From Oligella urethralis DSM 7531 (lineage in GTDB: Bacteria; Pseudomonadota; Gammaproteobacteria; Burkholderiales; Burkholderiaceae_B): a DNA stretch of 64,000 bases. Every line of letters starts with the position of its first letter. Within the stretch, counting starts at the first letter, position 1. The notes beneath the pieces were generated by a model that saw only the letters and a list, made by a program, of their open reading frames with translations, was not told where the DNA came from and did no database searches. The DNA is taken from positions 1-64,000 of the forward strand of contig NZ_AQVB01000014.1 in the NCBI RefSeq assembly GCF_000372065.1, in the 5' to 3' direction. Positions 9,164 through 18,607 of the stretch are shown one piece after another. The position numbers and the translations under genes were made by a program.

Positions 9164-9330
9164 ATGTCTATTTAATTTGTCCCTTGAGCATTGCGTGGCC
9201 TATTTTGTGGCAAGTGTCAAGTGATGCAATCGCTCGCCTTATAAGGTGACACCGTACAAATTCAGTCCTCCTTCGGAATTTTTTCCTGTCATAAGCGTAT
9301 AATCAACTAAGCAATCAATAAGGAAAGATT

Positions 9331-9996
9331 ATGCGATTATTACTGGTCGAAGATGATGTTTTCTTAGGTAGTTCCCTAAGTGAATTTCTTGCGCGTGAGG
9401 GCTATGAGGTGGATTGGGCTCAACGTGGTAGTGAGGCATTGGAGCGGGTGCGGCAAGCGACTTATCCGTTGGTTATCTTGGATTTGAATTTGCCCGACAT
9501 GAGTGGCTTAGAGGTGCTGCGCATGATTCGTCGCGACAAAATGCAGATGTTCGTGATGAGTTTGACTGCGCGTGATACCTTGCATGACCGAGTCGAGGGT
9601 TTAGATGCGGGGGCGGATGATTACCTCACCAAACCATTTGAGTTACAGGAGCTAGCGGCACGGCTGCGCGCCCTAAGTCGTCGTGCCGAAGGGCAGCTGA
9701 CGGATGTGTTGAGCGTCGGTGAGTTGACACTGGATTTAAAGCATCGTGAGGTGTTGTATAAAGGTGCGCATTTAACACTTTCGGCACGTGAATTTGCACT
9801 ATTAGAGCGTTTGATGGCCAGAGCTGGGCATGTGGTGACGAAGCAGCAAATGGTGCAGTCTTTATCGGCGGCTGACGGTGAAATCAGTGATAATGCCATT
9901 GAGGTTTATGTATATCGCTTGCGTAAGCGTCTAGAAGATGTCAATGTCGAGATTCATACGATTCGTGGTTTTGGTTATTTGCTTGATGTCCAGTGA
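9331..9996 (+). CDS. OmpR/PhoB-type response regulator (QseB/TctD-like)
   Basis: 221 residues. A receiver domain (about 1-115) has the acidic pocket EDD at 7-9, the phospho-accepting D51 and the conserved Lys in YLTKPFE. A winged-helix DNA-binding domain follows (about 125-220), ending in the VYRLRKRL...IRTIRGFGY-type signature (here IHTIRGFGYLL). The ATG is preceded by AAGGAA, and a -10-like TATAAT lies at 9298-9303. It is directly followed by its sensor kinase. The nearest known types are QseB, PmrA and TctD. The regulated genes cannot be told from here, and nothing links it to the tor genes. Confidence 0.9.
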   Translation: MRLLLVEDDVFLGSSLSEFLAREGYEVDWAQRGSEALERVRQATYPLVILDLNLPDMSGLEVLRMIRRDKMQMFVMSLTARDTLHDRVEGLDAGADDYLTKPFELQELAARLRALSRRAEGQLTDVLSVGELTLDLKHREVLYKGAHLTLSAREFALLERLMARAGHVVTKQQMVQSLSAADGEISDNAIEVYVYRLRKRLEDVNVEIHTIRGFGYLLDVQ

Positions 9997-10002
9997 TGAT
10001 TG

Positions 10003-11109
10003 ATGATGTCTAAACCCATCAAAAAAAGTTTTGCCGACCAAGCCAAGCGGCTGTGGTTTTTATACCGACATGATAGCCTTTTTAGTCGTTTAATTAAAAC
10101 CCTCGCCAAAAGTCTAGTGGTGGTGGTTGTGCTGGATTGGTTTTTGACCTGGTCCTTTGTGCGTGCGATTTCTGTGCGTACGATGGATGATAATAATTTA
10201 CTCTTATTAGTACTGAGTGGTCAGTTATTTTTATTCATTATCGGTGCAGCAGCGGTCACTTTTTTTGTGCGACAAGCCCTAGCCATCATTGACGATTTGG
10301 GGGTGCAGTTATCGCAACGTAGTCAGGATGATTTATCACCTATTGAGGTGGCGGATTTGCCCTATGAGCTAAAGCCCTTAGCCACTCGTACTAATTTACT
10401 GCTGGCGGATCTGCAGGAGGTGCTACAAGCGCAACGGCGTTTTGTCTATCAGGCTTCGCATCAATTTCGTACGCCCTTAACTGCCTTGCGGATGGAGTCG
10501 GAGCTGATGCTTAGTCAGGATTACGACGAGGAGGTGCGAGAGCGTGCCGAGCGTATCCATCAAATTTCCGATCGTTTAATCCATTTAGGTCAGCAGCTCT
10601 TAGTGCTTGCCAAGGCCGACTCTGGTCAGCATATTAAGGACAGCTTTATTGAGGTCGACTTAAGTCAATGGGCCTTAGACGTGGGTTCTAGTTGGGTGCC
10701 TAAAATGCGTAAAGCGGGCATGGCATTGCAATTTGAGGGGCCTAGTGATGGTCTGCCGGTTATGGTCAAAGTGGATCCCATGTTGTTAGAGGAGCTGCTG
10801 AGTAATTTACTGGATAATGCTTTAAAGTATGCCAGCAATGCCAAGTTGGTGACGATAAGCGTTATGTCTCAGCCGCCACGTTTAGTGCTTGAGGATGATG
10901 GTATTGGCATCAAAGCGGGTGATGAGCATGTGGCCTTTGAATTGTTTTATCGGGGTAATGATAACGATGCCTCCGGTTCAGGCTTAGGGCTTGCGATAGT
11001 GCAGGAAATTGCGCGCGCCCATGGGGCTGAACTACGTTTGGAAACGCGTCCGCAGTTTGAGGGTACTCGCTTTACGATTGAGTTTGCAAATAGCAAAAAG
11101 CCTCATTAA
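10003..11109 (+). CDS. Sensor histidine kinase, partner of the preceding response regulator
   Basis: About 368 residues. Two membrane spans (about 30-52 and 62-90) flank a very short loop, so there is almost no periplasmic sensor domain. A HAMP-like linker follows, then HisKA with the phospho-accepting H153 in ASHQFRTPL. The ATPase domain has NLLDNALKYA (N box), DDGIGI (G1) and GSGLGLAIV (G2). It starts within a few bases of the regulator stop (TTG 10000, ATG 10003 and ATG 10006 are all possible), so the pair is translationally linked. The small extracytoplasmic loop resembles the intramembrane-sensing or TctE/QseC-like classes. Confidence 0.9.
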   Translation: MMSKPIKKSFADQAKRLWFLYRHDSLFSRLIKTLAKSLVVVVVLDWFLTWSFVRAISVRTMDDNNLLLLVLSGQLFLFIIGAAAVTFFVRQALAIIDDLGVQLSQRSQDDLSPIEVADLPYELKPLATRTNLLLADLQEVLQAQRRFVYQASHQFRTPLTALRMESELMLSQDYDEEVRERAERIHQISDRLIHLGQQLLVLAKADSGQHIKDSFIEVDLSQWALDVGSSWVPKMRKAGMALQFEGPSDGLPVMVKVDPMLLEELLSNLLDNALKYASNAKLVTISVMSQPPRLVLEDDGIGIKAGDEHVAFELFYRGNDNDASGSGLGLAIVQEIARAHGAELRLETRPQFEGTRFTIEFANSKKPH

Positions 11110-11126
11110 ATCGCTTAATGAGGCTT
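11098..11126 (-). terminator. Terminator of argF, overlapping the kinase stop codon
   Basis: A perfect 12-bp stem (AAGCCTCATTAA / TTAATGAGGCTT) with a five-base loop. Read on the - strand it is followed by a T-run (GGCTTTTTG), as expected for the end of argF. On the + strand its left arm contains the last codons and stop of the histidine kinase. Confidence 0.85.
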
Positions 11127-11162
11127 AGCAGTGAGGCGCCTTGAGTGGCTTATCTGAGGGAT

Positions 11163-12128
11163 TTAAGAAGCTTGGGTAGCCTCTTCCTCCTCATCTAAAC
11201 GACCGAGTAATAAAAACTCCATCAAGGCTTTCTGTGCGTGCATACGATTTTCAGCCTCATCCCACACCACGCTTTGTGGACCATCGATCACGGTAGCAGT
11301 AACTTCCTCTCCGCGATGTGCTGGTAAGCAGTGCATAAAGAGTGCGTCAGGTTTGGCACGTGACATCATTTGACGGTTTACCTGCCAATCGGCAAAGGCA
11401 CGACGACGAATCTCATTTTCCTCCTCATAGCCCATACTAGTCCAAACGTCTGTGGTGACTAAATCCGCATCCTTACATGCATCGAGTGGATTATCAAACT
11501 CCTGATAATACTCTTGTGGAATGTTTTGAATACGTGCAGGGTCTAATTGATAACCGCGTGGGGCAGAGATATGCAGTTTAAAGTTAAGCATATGCGCGGC
11601 TTGTAACCAGGTGTAGGCCATGTTGTTGGCATCACCAATCCAAGTGACAATCTTGCCCTCAATATCGCCGCGCTTTTCAATGTAAGTCAGCACATCGGCC
11701 AGAATCTGGCAAGGGTGATATTCATTGGTCAGGCCGTTAATGACGGGGACGCGTGAGTGATGGGCAAAACGCTCTAAACGCTCTTGGCCAAAGGTACGAA
11801 TCATCACTAAATCGACCATGCGTGAAACCACTCTGGCAGTATCCTCAATCGGCTCTGAGCGACCAAGTTGTGAGTCGGAAGAGGTTAGATTAATCACCAT
11901 ACCGCCTAGCTGGTACATGCCCGCCTCAAAAGAAACGCGAGTGCGGGTACTGGCCTTTTCAAAGACCATCGCCAAGGTACGGTCATACAATGGCATATGC
12001 GGCTCATAGCGCTTAAACTTATTCTTAATAATTTGTGCACGCTTGAGAACATATTTAAGCTCGTCCAAGCTGAGGTCGGTTAATTGTAGAAAATGGCGAA
12101 TCGTACTTTTACTTTGATTTGAGCTCAT
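11163..12128 (-). CDS. argF: Ornithine carbamoyltransferase
   Basis: 321 residues. It has the carbamoyl-phosphate motif STRTRVSFE and the ornithine/catalytic HCLPAHRGEE loop. It makes citrulline from ornithine and carbamoyl phosphate in cytosolic arginine synthesis. Length and motifs are those of the anabolic enzyme. No arc genes are nearby to suggest the catabolic form. It is monocistronic, with the terminator at 11098-11126 shortly after its stop. Confidence 0.95.
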   Translation of the reverse strand: MSSNQSKSTIRHFLQLTDLSLDELKYVLKRAQIIKNKFKRYEPHMPLYDRTLAMVFEKASTRTRVSFEAGMYQLGGMVINLTSSDSQLGRSEPIEDTARVVSRMVDLVMIRTFGQERLERFAHHSRVPVINGLTNEYHPCQILADVLTYIEKRGDIEGKIVTWIGDANNMAYTWLQAAHMLNFKLHISAPRGYQLDPARIQNIPQEYYQEFDNPLDACKDADLVTTDVWTSMGYEEENEIRRRAFADWQVNRQMMSRAKPDALFMHCLPAHRGEEVTATVIDGPQSVVWDEAENRMHAQKALMEFLLLGRLDEEEEATQAS

Positions 12129-12260
12129 GATTTACATATCTCTCAATAGTCATAATCGTAAAGCTTAACATAAAGAGCACAGCTTTTTCTACGAAAAATG
12201 CAGGCGCTTAAACTAAATTTTGGAGGCGATTTAAAGCAACTTAATATGGGTTGAAAAAGA

Positions 12261-12285
12261 AAAAGGCGCATCGGTCTGATGCGCC
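12261..12285 (-). terminator. Terminator of rpsT
   Basis: GGCGCATC and GATGCGCC form a perfect 8-bp stem with a five-base loop. On the - strand it is followed by five T residues. It lies 29 bases downstream of the rpsT stop. Confidence 0.85.
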
Positions 12286-12313
12286 ACTGGAAGAAGAGAA
12301 GGCTTAGAATCTC

Positions 12314-12580
12314 TTAGGCAGAGATAGCCTTAATTGCTGCTGATAAGCGGCTTTTCTGACGAGCTGCTTTGTTTTTGTGAATGATGTTTTTATCAGCAAC
12401 GCGGTCGATAATGCTAGTGGCCTTAACAAAGGCTTCATTTGCCTTGGCCTGATCGCCGCTTTCGATAGCTTGACGTACGCGCTTGATAGCAGTGCGCATC
12501 ATAGAGCGTAAGCTAGAGTTATGTTTGTTGCGCGCATCAGCTTGGCGTGCGCGCTTACGAGCTTGATTAGTATTTGCCAT
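12314..12580 (-). CDS. rpsT: 30S ribosomal protein S20
   Basis: 88 residues, Lys/Arg/Ala-rich and wholly helical. It starts [13 protein letters not shown] and contains NKHNSSLRS and [10 protein letters not shown], the standard S20 pattern. S20 binds the 5' domain of 16S rRNA during early 30S assembly. It is transcribed alone, with a strong terminator close behind. The 227-bp gap upstream of its start separates it from murJ, which lies in the same direction. Confidence 0.97.
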   Translation of the reverse strand: MANTNQARKRARQADARNKHNSSLRSMMRTAIKRVRQAIESGDQAKANEAFVKATSIIDRVADKNIIHKNKAARQKSRLSAAIKAISA

Positions 12581-12807
12581 AGTAGTAAAACTTTCCTAGA
12601 AATCTTCTCTTCGTGAGTAAATAAAATGCTTGCGTGGCAAAAGGACGTACCACTGCCAAAGATAATTATTGTTGTGCTAACGGTAAGCTATAAATTTTAG
12701 CATAGCACAGGATAATTTCAATTAAATGGAGCCATTTCTGCTAATTAATTGCTTTTTTTAGCTTTTTTGTAGGGATAAGGGCACAAAAACTCCTGCTTTG
12801 CTTTAGA

Positions 12808-14409
12808 TTATCGCTTCAGAAAATCTCGCACTCTGAATCCACTCAGCAATAAGGTCGCAAAGTAAATCGCTACGCAGCATAGTAATACTAGCGCTAATAT
12901 CACTAAGCGCCACAGCACAAAGCTATTTTGAGCGGCTAACGGCCATTGCTGACTAAGATAGTAAATCAGACCGTGACTGCTGTCTTGCTCCCAACTAATC
13001 ACATGGCCACAGGCTACGAGCCAGAGCGCCATGAGTAGTAGCGCAGGTAGTAAGCGCAAAAAGAAGCTGAGCCAAGCGCCACTTGGTTGATAAATATTGC
13101 GTTTACGTAAGCCACGATAGAGCAAAAAAGCATTAAGTGTCGCACCCAAACCGATAGAAAGTGCTAAGCCACTATGCTGTAACAAAGGCACTAACACTAA
13201 ATTCATTGCTTGCGTCATAACTAACACCAACACGGCGATTTTAACGGGCGTGCGAATATCTTGCTTAGCGTAAAAGCCAGGGGCTAGGATTTTGACCGCT
13301 AAAATCCCTAAAATACCAAAGCCGTAGGCGATGACAGCCTTTTGCGTTTGAGCCACATCGGTACTGCTAAAAGCGCCATAGTTAAATAAGGCGGCCACTA
13401 AACCGTCACTCAGTAAGGCAAGGCCCAGCATGCAGGGTAAACCAAGTAAACAAATTAAACGTAAGCCCCAGTCCATCAATTGACTGTAGCGTTGATGGTC
13501 TTCATTAGCATGGGCAGCCGCCAGATTAGGCAGTAGCACAGTGCCTAAGGCAATGCCTAGGAGGGCTGTGGGAAATTCCATCAGGCGATCGGCAAAGGAA
13601 AGCCAGCTGACACTGCCACCCGGTAACCAGGTGGCGATATTGGTATTAATCAGAAGGGAAAGCTGCGCTACCGAAACGCCGATGGTGGCTGGCCCCATCA
13701 GCTTGATAATGCGGCGCACCGTGCTATTTTGCCAAGCCGCTTTAAAGTTTAAACTGGGGCGTGGTAGCATGCCGATTCTTGCGAGTGCTAGCCACTGTGT
13801 GCCAAGCTGCAGCACGCCACCAATCATCACCCCTACGGCGAGGGCATAAATTGGTAAGGCAACGTGCTCGACCAGTAAAAGCGCAGCACCGATCATGGAG
13901 AGATTTAATAAAATCGGTGTAAAGGCCGGTATTGCAAATTTGCGCCAAGTATTTAGTACCCCAGAAGCCAAGGCCACCAGGGACATACAAAAGATGTAAG
14001 GGAACATCACCCGTGTCATCCAAATGGCCGCCGCATAAGGCTCGCCACCATCACGTGCAATACCGCTTGCCATCAAGGTAACAATCAACGGCGCAAAAAT
14101 TGCCCCTAAGATGCTAATCAGGAGAAGCGTAGCGCCTAGAATTAAGCTCACGTGATTAAGTAAACCTTTGACTTCAGCCTCACTGTACTGCTCCTTATAA
14201 GCCCCTAAAATCGGCACAAAGGCCTGTGAAAAAGCCCCTTCGGCAAAGAGGCGACGGAGCAGATTGGGGATTCTAAAAGCGACCCAGAAAGCATCGGTTA
14301 AGGCACTGGCACCGAAAGCACGCGCAATAATAATGTCGCGTGCCAGCCCGGTAATGCGTGATAAAAAGGTTAAGCCACTAATGGTGGCGGCAGATTTGAA
14401 AAGACTCAT
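12808..14409 (-). CDS. murJ: Lipid II flippase MurJ
   Basis: 533 residues of the MOP-superfamily MviN/MurJ group, with about 14 membrane helices. The N-terminus FKSAATISGLTFLSRITGLARD is typical, as is the early cytoplasmic loop with LLRRLFAEGAFSQAF. It flips lipid-linked peptidoglycan precursor across the inner membrane. The start overlaps the stop of the upstream SDR gene by one base (TAATG), so they are co-translated. In many betaproteobacteria murJ lies near rpsT, as here. Confidence 0.95.
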   Translation of the reverse strand: MSLFKSAATISGLTFLSRITGLARDIIIARAFGASALTDAFWVAFRIPNLLRRLFAEGAFSQAFVPILGAYKEQYSEAEVKGLLNHVSLILGATLLLISILGAIFAPLIVTLMASGIARDGGEPYAAAIWMTRVMFPYIFCMSLVALASGVLNTWRKFAIPAFTPILLNLSMIGAALLLVEHVALPIYALAVGVMIGGVLQLGTQWLALARIGMLPRPSLNFKAAWQNSTVRRIIKLMGPATIGVSVAQLSLLINTNIATWLPGGSVSWLSFADRLMEFPTALLGIALGTVLLPNLAAAHANEDHQRYSQLMDWGLRLICLLGLPCMLGLALLSDGLVAALFNYGAFSSTDVAQTQKAVIAYGFGILGILAVKILAPGFYAKQDIRTPVKIAVLVLVMTQAMNLVLVPLLQHSGLALSIGLGATLNAFLLYRGLRKRNIYQPSGAWLSFFLRLLPALLLMALWLVACGHVISWEQDSSHGLIYYLSQQWPLAAQNSFVLWRLVILALVLLCCVAIYFATLLLSGFRVRDFLKR

Positions 14410-15167
14410 TATTTAGGTTGTAAGCGTATCGCACCGTCAAGACGAATGGTCTCACCGTTAATCATCTCATTCGTAATGATGGCTTGCACTAATTTGGCAA
14501 AGTCCTCTGGTTGACCGAGGCGAGATGGAAAGGGGATATCCGCAGCCAGTGCATCCTGCACCTCTTGCGGCATACCGTAAAGCATCGGTGTGCCCATAAT
14601 GCCGGGGGCAATGGTCACGCAGCGGACGCCATGACGTGCCATATCGCGAGCAATGGGTAGGGTCATGGCTACCACCGCACCTTTAGAGGCAGCATAAGCC
14701 GCTTGGCCAATTTGTCCTTCATAGGCGGCCACTGAGGCAGTATTAATCAAGACACCGCGTTCGCCAGTGTCCAGTGGCTCATTATCCACCATACTAGCAG
14801 CTACTAAACGGATCATATTAAAGCTGCCGATAAGATTGATGTTAATGACTTTTTGGAAGGTTGCCAGATCATGCGGGCCGTTACGACCGACCACACGCGC
14901 TGCTGGAGCAATGCCTGCGCAATTAATTAAACCGTAGAGTGGACCTAATTCGAGCGCAGCATCAACGGCGGCCTGCGCATCGTCTGCCTGAGTAACATCG
15001 CAGTGAAAATAGCGCTGGCCGAGTTCCTGGGCCAAGGCTTCGCCAGCGGCGTCATTCAGATCGGCGATCAGCACCTTGGCGCCCTGTTGGCTTAGCATCT
15101 TGACTGTACCTGCACCTAGACCTGAGGCGCCACCAGTGACGATAAAGACTTTATCCTTAATTTCCAT
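14409..15167 (-). CDS. SDR-family 3-hydroxyacyl-CoA dehydrogenase, type II-like
   Basis: 252 residues, classical short-chain dehydrogenase. The NAD(H)-binding TGGASGLGAG is near the N-terminus, with NCAGIAPAAR, the catalytic Ser in INTASVAAYEGQ and YAASKGAV (Tyr-x3-Lys). The overall pattern is that of type II 3-hydroxyacyl-CoA dehydrogenases (HSD17B10-like), which oxidise 3-hydroxyacyl-CoA in fatty-acid or branched-chain breakdown. An Asp follows the second strand (IADLND), which favours NAD over NADP. It sits between adk and murJ in one transcriptional run and overlaps murJ by one base. Confidence 0.85.
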   Translation of the reverse strand: MEIKDKVFIVTGGASGLGAGTVKMLSQQGAKVLIADLNDAAGEALAQELGQRYFHCDVTQADDAQAAVDAALELGPLYGLINCAGIAPAARVVGRNGPHDLATFQKVININLIGSFNMIRLVAASMVDNEPLDTGERGVLINTASVAAYEGQIGQAAYAASKGAVVAMTLPIARDMARHGVRCVTIAPGIMGTPMLYGMPQEVQDALAADIPFPSRLGQPEDFAKLVQAIITNEMINGETIRLDGAIRLQPK

Positions 15168-15266
15168 GAGTTGTCTCCATTGTTTTACAAAAAATAATAG
15201 CGGTAAAAGGCAACAAATGCTGTTTGCCTAATCCGCTATCATCTCTTTCTTATGAAAAATGAATAA

Positions 15267-15962
<696 letters not shown>

Positions 15963-16031
15963 TCAAAAGCATATGCTTCAACCTAAGTTTAATTGAAGTC
16001 CTTAATCAAGGTTGCTATCTGTCTCAAGATA

Positions 16032-16805
16032 TTAAAAAAATTTACGAACGATTTCAAGATCCTCTGCGCTATCCACGCCCGGTGCGGGTGCGGAATCGGT
16101 GAGCATGACTTGGATTTTATAGCCGTGCTCTAGGGCTCTTAATTGCTCCAAGGACTCAAGTTGTTCTAAAGGGCCTTGGCTTAAGCTAGGAAACGCACTC
16201 AGAAAATGGGCACGATAGGCATATAAACCGATGTGATGATAGGCTTGCATCTGCTCAGGCAAGCGCTTAGGTTCTGCGTTAAAGCTATCGCGTGCCCAAG
16301 GAATCGGCGCACGAGAAAAGTATAAGGCCTCAGCAGTTTGCGTTAATACCACCTTAACCACGTTGGGATTAAATAGCTTCTCAAGTTGTTGGATTGGATA
16401 GGCGGCAGTGGCAATGGCTGCCGCTGGAGAGGCAGCTAGCGTGGTCGCTACTTGATTAATCAGCCTTGGTTCAATTAAGGGCTCATCGCCTTGTACATTC
16501 ACCACTATCGTGTCGGGGCTAAGCTTTAATTGCTGTACTACCTCGGCCAGCCGATCGGTGCCAGAGGGGTGCGCTGCACTGGTCATCAAGGCTTGAAAGC
16601 CATGGGCAGTGACGACCTCAAAAATGGCCTCATCATCGGTTGCTACATAGACGGCTTTGGCCGCTGAGGCTTCAGCACGGCGTGCCGTATGGACCACCAT
16701 CGGGGTGCCGGCAATATCGGCCAACATCTTACCAGGTAGACGACTTGAGGCGGCACGTGCGGGCACGACGGCAATAAAATCGGGCTGTTGCTTGGCTAAG
16801 CTCAT
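16032..16805 (-). CDS. kdsB: 3-deoxy-manno-octulosonate cytidylyltransferase (CMP-KDO synthetase)
   Basis: 257 residues. The nucleotide-binding start is VPARAASSRLPGKML, followed by ATDDEAI, NVQGDEPLI and the C-terminal GVDSAEDLEIV. It activates KDO as CMP-KDO for the inner core of lipopolysaccharide, in the cytosol. It lies 21 bases downstream of the Trm112-type gene and follows lpxK, so one transcript carries two steps of lipid A/core synthesis. Confidence 0.95.
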   Translation of the reverse strand: MSLAKQQPDFIAVVPARAASSRLPGKMLADIAGTPMVVHTARRAEASAAKAVYVATDDEAIFEVVTAHGFQALMTSAAHPSGTDRLAEVVQQLKLSPDTIVVNVQGDEPLIEPRLINQVATTLAASPAAAIATAAYPIQQLEKLFNPNVVKVVLTQTAEALYFSRAPIPWARDSFNAEPKRLPEQMQAYHHIGLYAYRAHFLSAFPSLSQGPLEQLESLEQLRALEHGYKIQVMLTDSAPAPGVDSAEDLEIVRKFF

Positions 16806-16826
16806 GGCGCTATGGTCTAACTACAA

Positions 16827-17006
16827 CTACTTCGATTTCAGTGTAGCGCTATCAATCGCACGCTCGGGTAGCAAAATAGGCAGCCCATTTTCGATAGGGT
16901 AGGCCTTGCCATTTTTATCACAAATTAGGTAGTTGCGATCCTCGCTTAGGCGTAGCGGTGCTTTGGCAATAGGGCAAAGCAATTTTTTAGTAATTAGTTC
17001 GTGCAT
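16827..17006 (-). CDS. Trm112-family small protein (YcaR-like)
   Basis: A 59-residue gene, shorter than most ORF cut-offs. It starts MHELITKKLLCP and has a zinc-ribbon-like skeleton with two cysteines (C11 in LLCPIAK and C29 in LICDKNG). AYPIENGLPILLPERA then closes it, the usual end of bacterial Trm112/YcaR proteins. The second Cys of each normal CxxC pair is absent (CPIA, CDKN), as is common for bacterial members. Its place between lpxK and kdsB is conserved in proteobacteria. Its biochemical role in bacteria is unclear. The eukaryotic homologue activates methyltransferases. Confidence 0.9.
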   Translation of the reverse strand: MHELITKKLLCPIAKAPLRLSEDRNYLICDKNGKAYPIENGLPILLPERAIDSATLKSK

Positions 17007-17045
17007 TTTTTTAATTGATTCAACAAATAGAGGCTTAAGTATAAG

Positions 17046-18113
17046 TCAATTCTGAATCAGTTGCTCAACCCTATCGAAGAATTTGCTATCTGAAAATTCT
17101 GCGCGCACTTTTAAAAACCAAAAACGGGCATCGGCAAAGTCGCGACATTTGATGGCATCCTTTTCCGTCATTAGAATAATTTCTTCTTGTATTCCACTAA
17201 AATCCGCCGCGCTAAAGGCATGATGGTCAGGAAAAGCGAGTTGCTTTTGCATAGGGATTTGCAGTTCTTTTAAGCTGTTAAAAAAACGTTGTGGATTACC
17301 AATACCGGCTAAGGCAGCGATAGGGCGGTGTTGGAACTGCGCTTGCCACGCTGCGACGGCGATGGATTCACCGCTTTGCAGATTGATCATGTCGGTCGGA
17401 CTTAAGTGCATCGCTAGCTGATAAGGCTTAGTCGTTGAGCTTGAGCTGGCACTGGGTGCGAGTTTGTGGTTGCGATTGGTGATAATAAAATCGACTTCAG
17501 CAAGCTTGTCGGCAGATTCTCTTAATGGACCCGCAGGTAAAAGACGACCATTGCCAATGCCACGCTCATCCTGCAGCAGGATTTCTACGTCACGATGCAA
17601 GGCGAGATGTTGTAAGCCATCGTCAGCAATAATCACATCAGTCTGGGGGTAGTGGGCGAGCAGGGCTTCAATTGCCAGAGCGCGTTTAGGGTGCACGGCA
17701 ATGGGTGCGTATTGCGCAAGCAGCGCTGGCTCATCACCAATAAGCTCGGCTTTAGCATGAGGGCCAGCGGCGAGCCTAGCCTCCTTGCCAATGCTTACCC
17801 CATACCCTCGGGAAATAATGCCAGGTACTCGACCTTTGCTTTTTAGGGCTTCTGTCAGCGCTGCCACGACTGGCGTTTTACCCGTGCCGCCAACGTAGAT
17901 GTTGCCCACGACAATCACGGGGCAGGGCGCCTGATAAACACGCAAACAGCCTGTTTGATAGAGTCGCTTTCTAAGCTTTTGAAGCGCGCCGTTGAGCGCT
18001 GCCAGGGGAAGTAGGGCTGTACTCAATGCACCACCACTTTGCCACTGCGCCTGCAAGCGCGTGCTGAGCGTGTTGTTCGATTGACTTGTGGTGGTGTAAG
18101 AATGCGTTTTCAT
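17046..18113 (-). CDS. lpxK: Tetraacyldisaccharide 4'-kinase
   Basis: 355 residues. A membrane-anchoring N-terminal part (about 28-60, ALLPLAALNGAL) is followed by the Walker A variant GNIYVGGTGKTPVV, DDGLQH (Walker-B-like/catalytic) and the C-terminal TEKDAIKC. It phosphorylates the 4'-position of the lipid A disaccharide at the inner face of the cytoplasmic membrane. It is the first gene of the lpxK-trm112-kdsB-adk run. In many proteobacteria exbB/exbD precede lpxK. Here that slot is the 731-bp non-coding DnaA-box region. Confidence 0.95.
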   Translation of the reverse strand: MKTHSYTTTSQSNNTLSTRLQAQWQSGGALSTALLPLAALNGALQKLRKRLYQTGCLRVYQAPCPVIVVGNIYVGGTGKTPVVAALTEALKSKGRVPGIISRGYGVSIGKEARLAAGPHAKAELIGDEPALLAQYAPIAVHPKRALAIEALLAHYPQTDVIIADDGLQHLALHRDVEILLQDERGIGNGRLLPAGPLRESADKLAEVDFIITNRNHKLAPSASSSSTTKPYQLAMHLSPTDMINLQSGESIAVAAWQAQFQHRPIAALAGIGNPQRFFNSLKELQIPMQKQLAFPDHHAFSAADFSGIQEEIILMTEKDAIKCRDFADARFWFLKVRAEFSDSKFFDRVEQLIQN

Positions 18114-18137
18114 TGGACAATCAATTAGCTAGGGAAC

Positions 18138-18172
18138 TTACCCACAAAAGCTGTGGATAACTTTGTGAATAA
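18138..18172 (+). repeat. DnaA-box cluster 1 (repeat unit A)
   Basis: TTACCCACA (18138-18146, one mismatch, inverted), TGTGGATAA (18152-18160) and TGTGAATAA (18164-18172) in 35 bases. The 20-base core TGTGGATAACTTTGTGAATA recurs exactly at 18587. The 13-base element TTATACGTANCCT lies 19 bases further on in both copies (18191 and 18626). Confidence 0.85.
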
Positions 18173-18258
18173 ATCACAAGATGTCTGTTATTATACGTAG
18201 CCTAGCGATGATTGTTCAATTACTGGGCAAAATCTCAAAAATGGAATTTACTATTTAA

Positions 18259-18271
18259 AATCAATAGCTTG
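18259..18271 (+). promoter_or_regulatory. IHF-consensus site between the two DnaA-box clusters
   Basis: AATCAATAGCTTG matches the IHF consensus WATCAANNNNTTR at every fixed position. IHF or HU bending between DnaA sites is a known part of origin unwinding in proteobacteria. Here the position is seen but the function is inferred. Confidence 0.45.
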
Positions 18272-18572
18272 TGATGGTTTTATTAAGCGAAGCTTGAGGA
18301 GGTTGCTGTAAACTAGCTGTTTCTTGATAAAAAACAGACATTCTCTTAGCTTGTGGACAACTTCAAATAATTTTTAGAAAAAAGCGTTGATACTACCGAA
18401 TAAAATCGCATCAAGCAATCGCTATAATTAATTTTCAAAAAAATCCTCCATCTCATCATTTTTTAAGAATTCTTGTAAGATAGTAGAAGCCAAATAGGGG
18501 TGAAGTTTGAGGATGTACGTGTAAGTGCTTAGTTTCATGAGCGCTTTTGGGATTTGATTTTGTAAAAATCAT

Positions 18573-18607
18573 TAATCCACAAAAAATGTGGATAACTTTG
18601 TGAATAA
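18573..18607 (+). repeat. DnaA-box cluster 2 (repeat unit B)
   Basis: TAATCCACA (one mismatch, inverted), TGTGGATAA (18587-18595) and TGTGAATAA (18599-18607), with the same order and spacing as cluster 1. The AT-rich segment after 18655 lies just downstream, where an unwinding element would be expected. Confidence 0.85.

Noticed and set aside
9039-9330. Integration site of a genomic island at tRNA-Val
   Set aside because: No integrase, direct repeat of the tRNA end or change of gene content is seen on either side; the next genes are an ordinary two-component pair.
9331-11109. Two-component pair as regulator of the tor operon (TorR/TorS)
   Set aside because: The kinase lacks the large periplasmic sensor, HAMP-receiver-Hpt layout of TorS, and the locus is 30 kb from torE. 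It is QseBC/TctDE-like.
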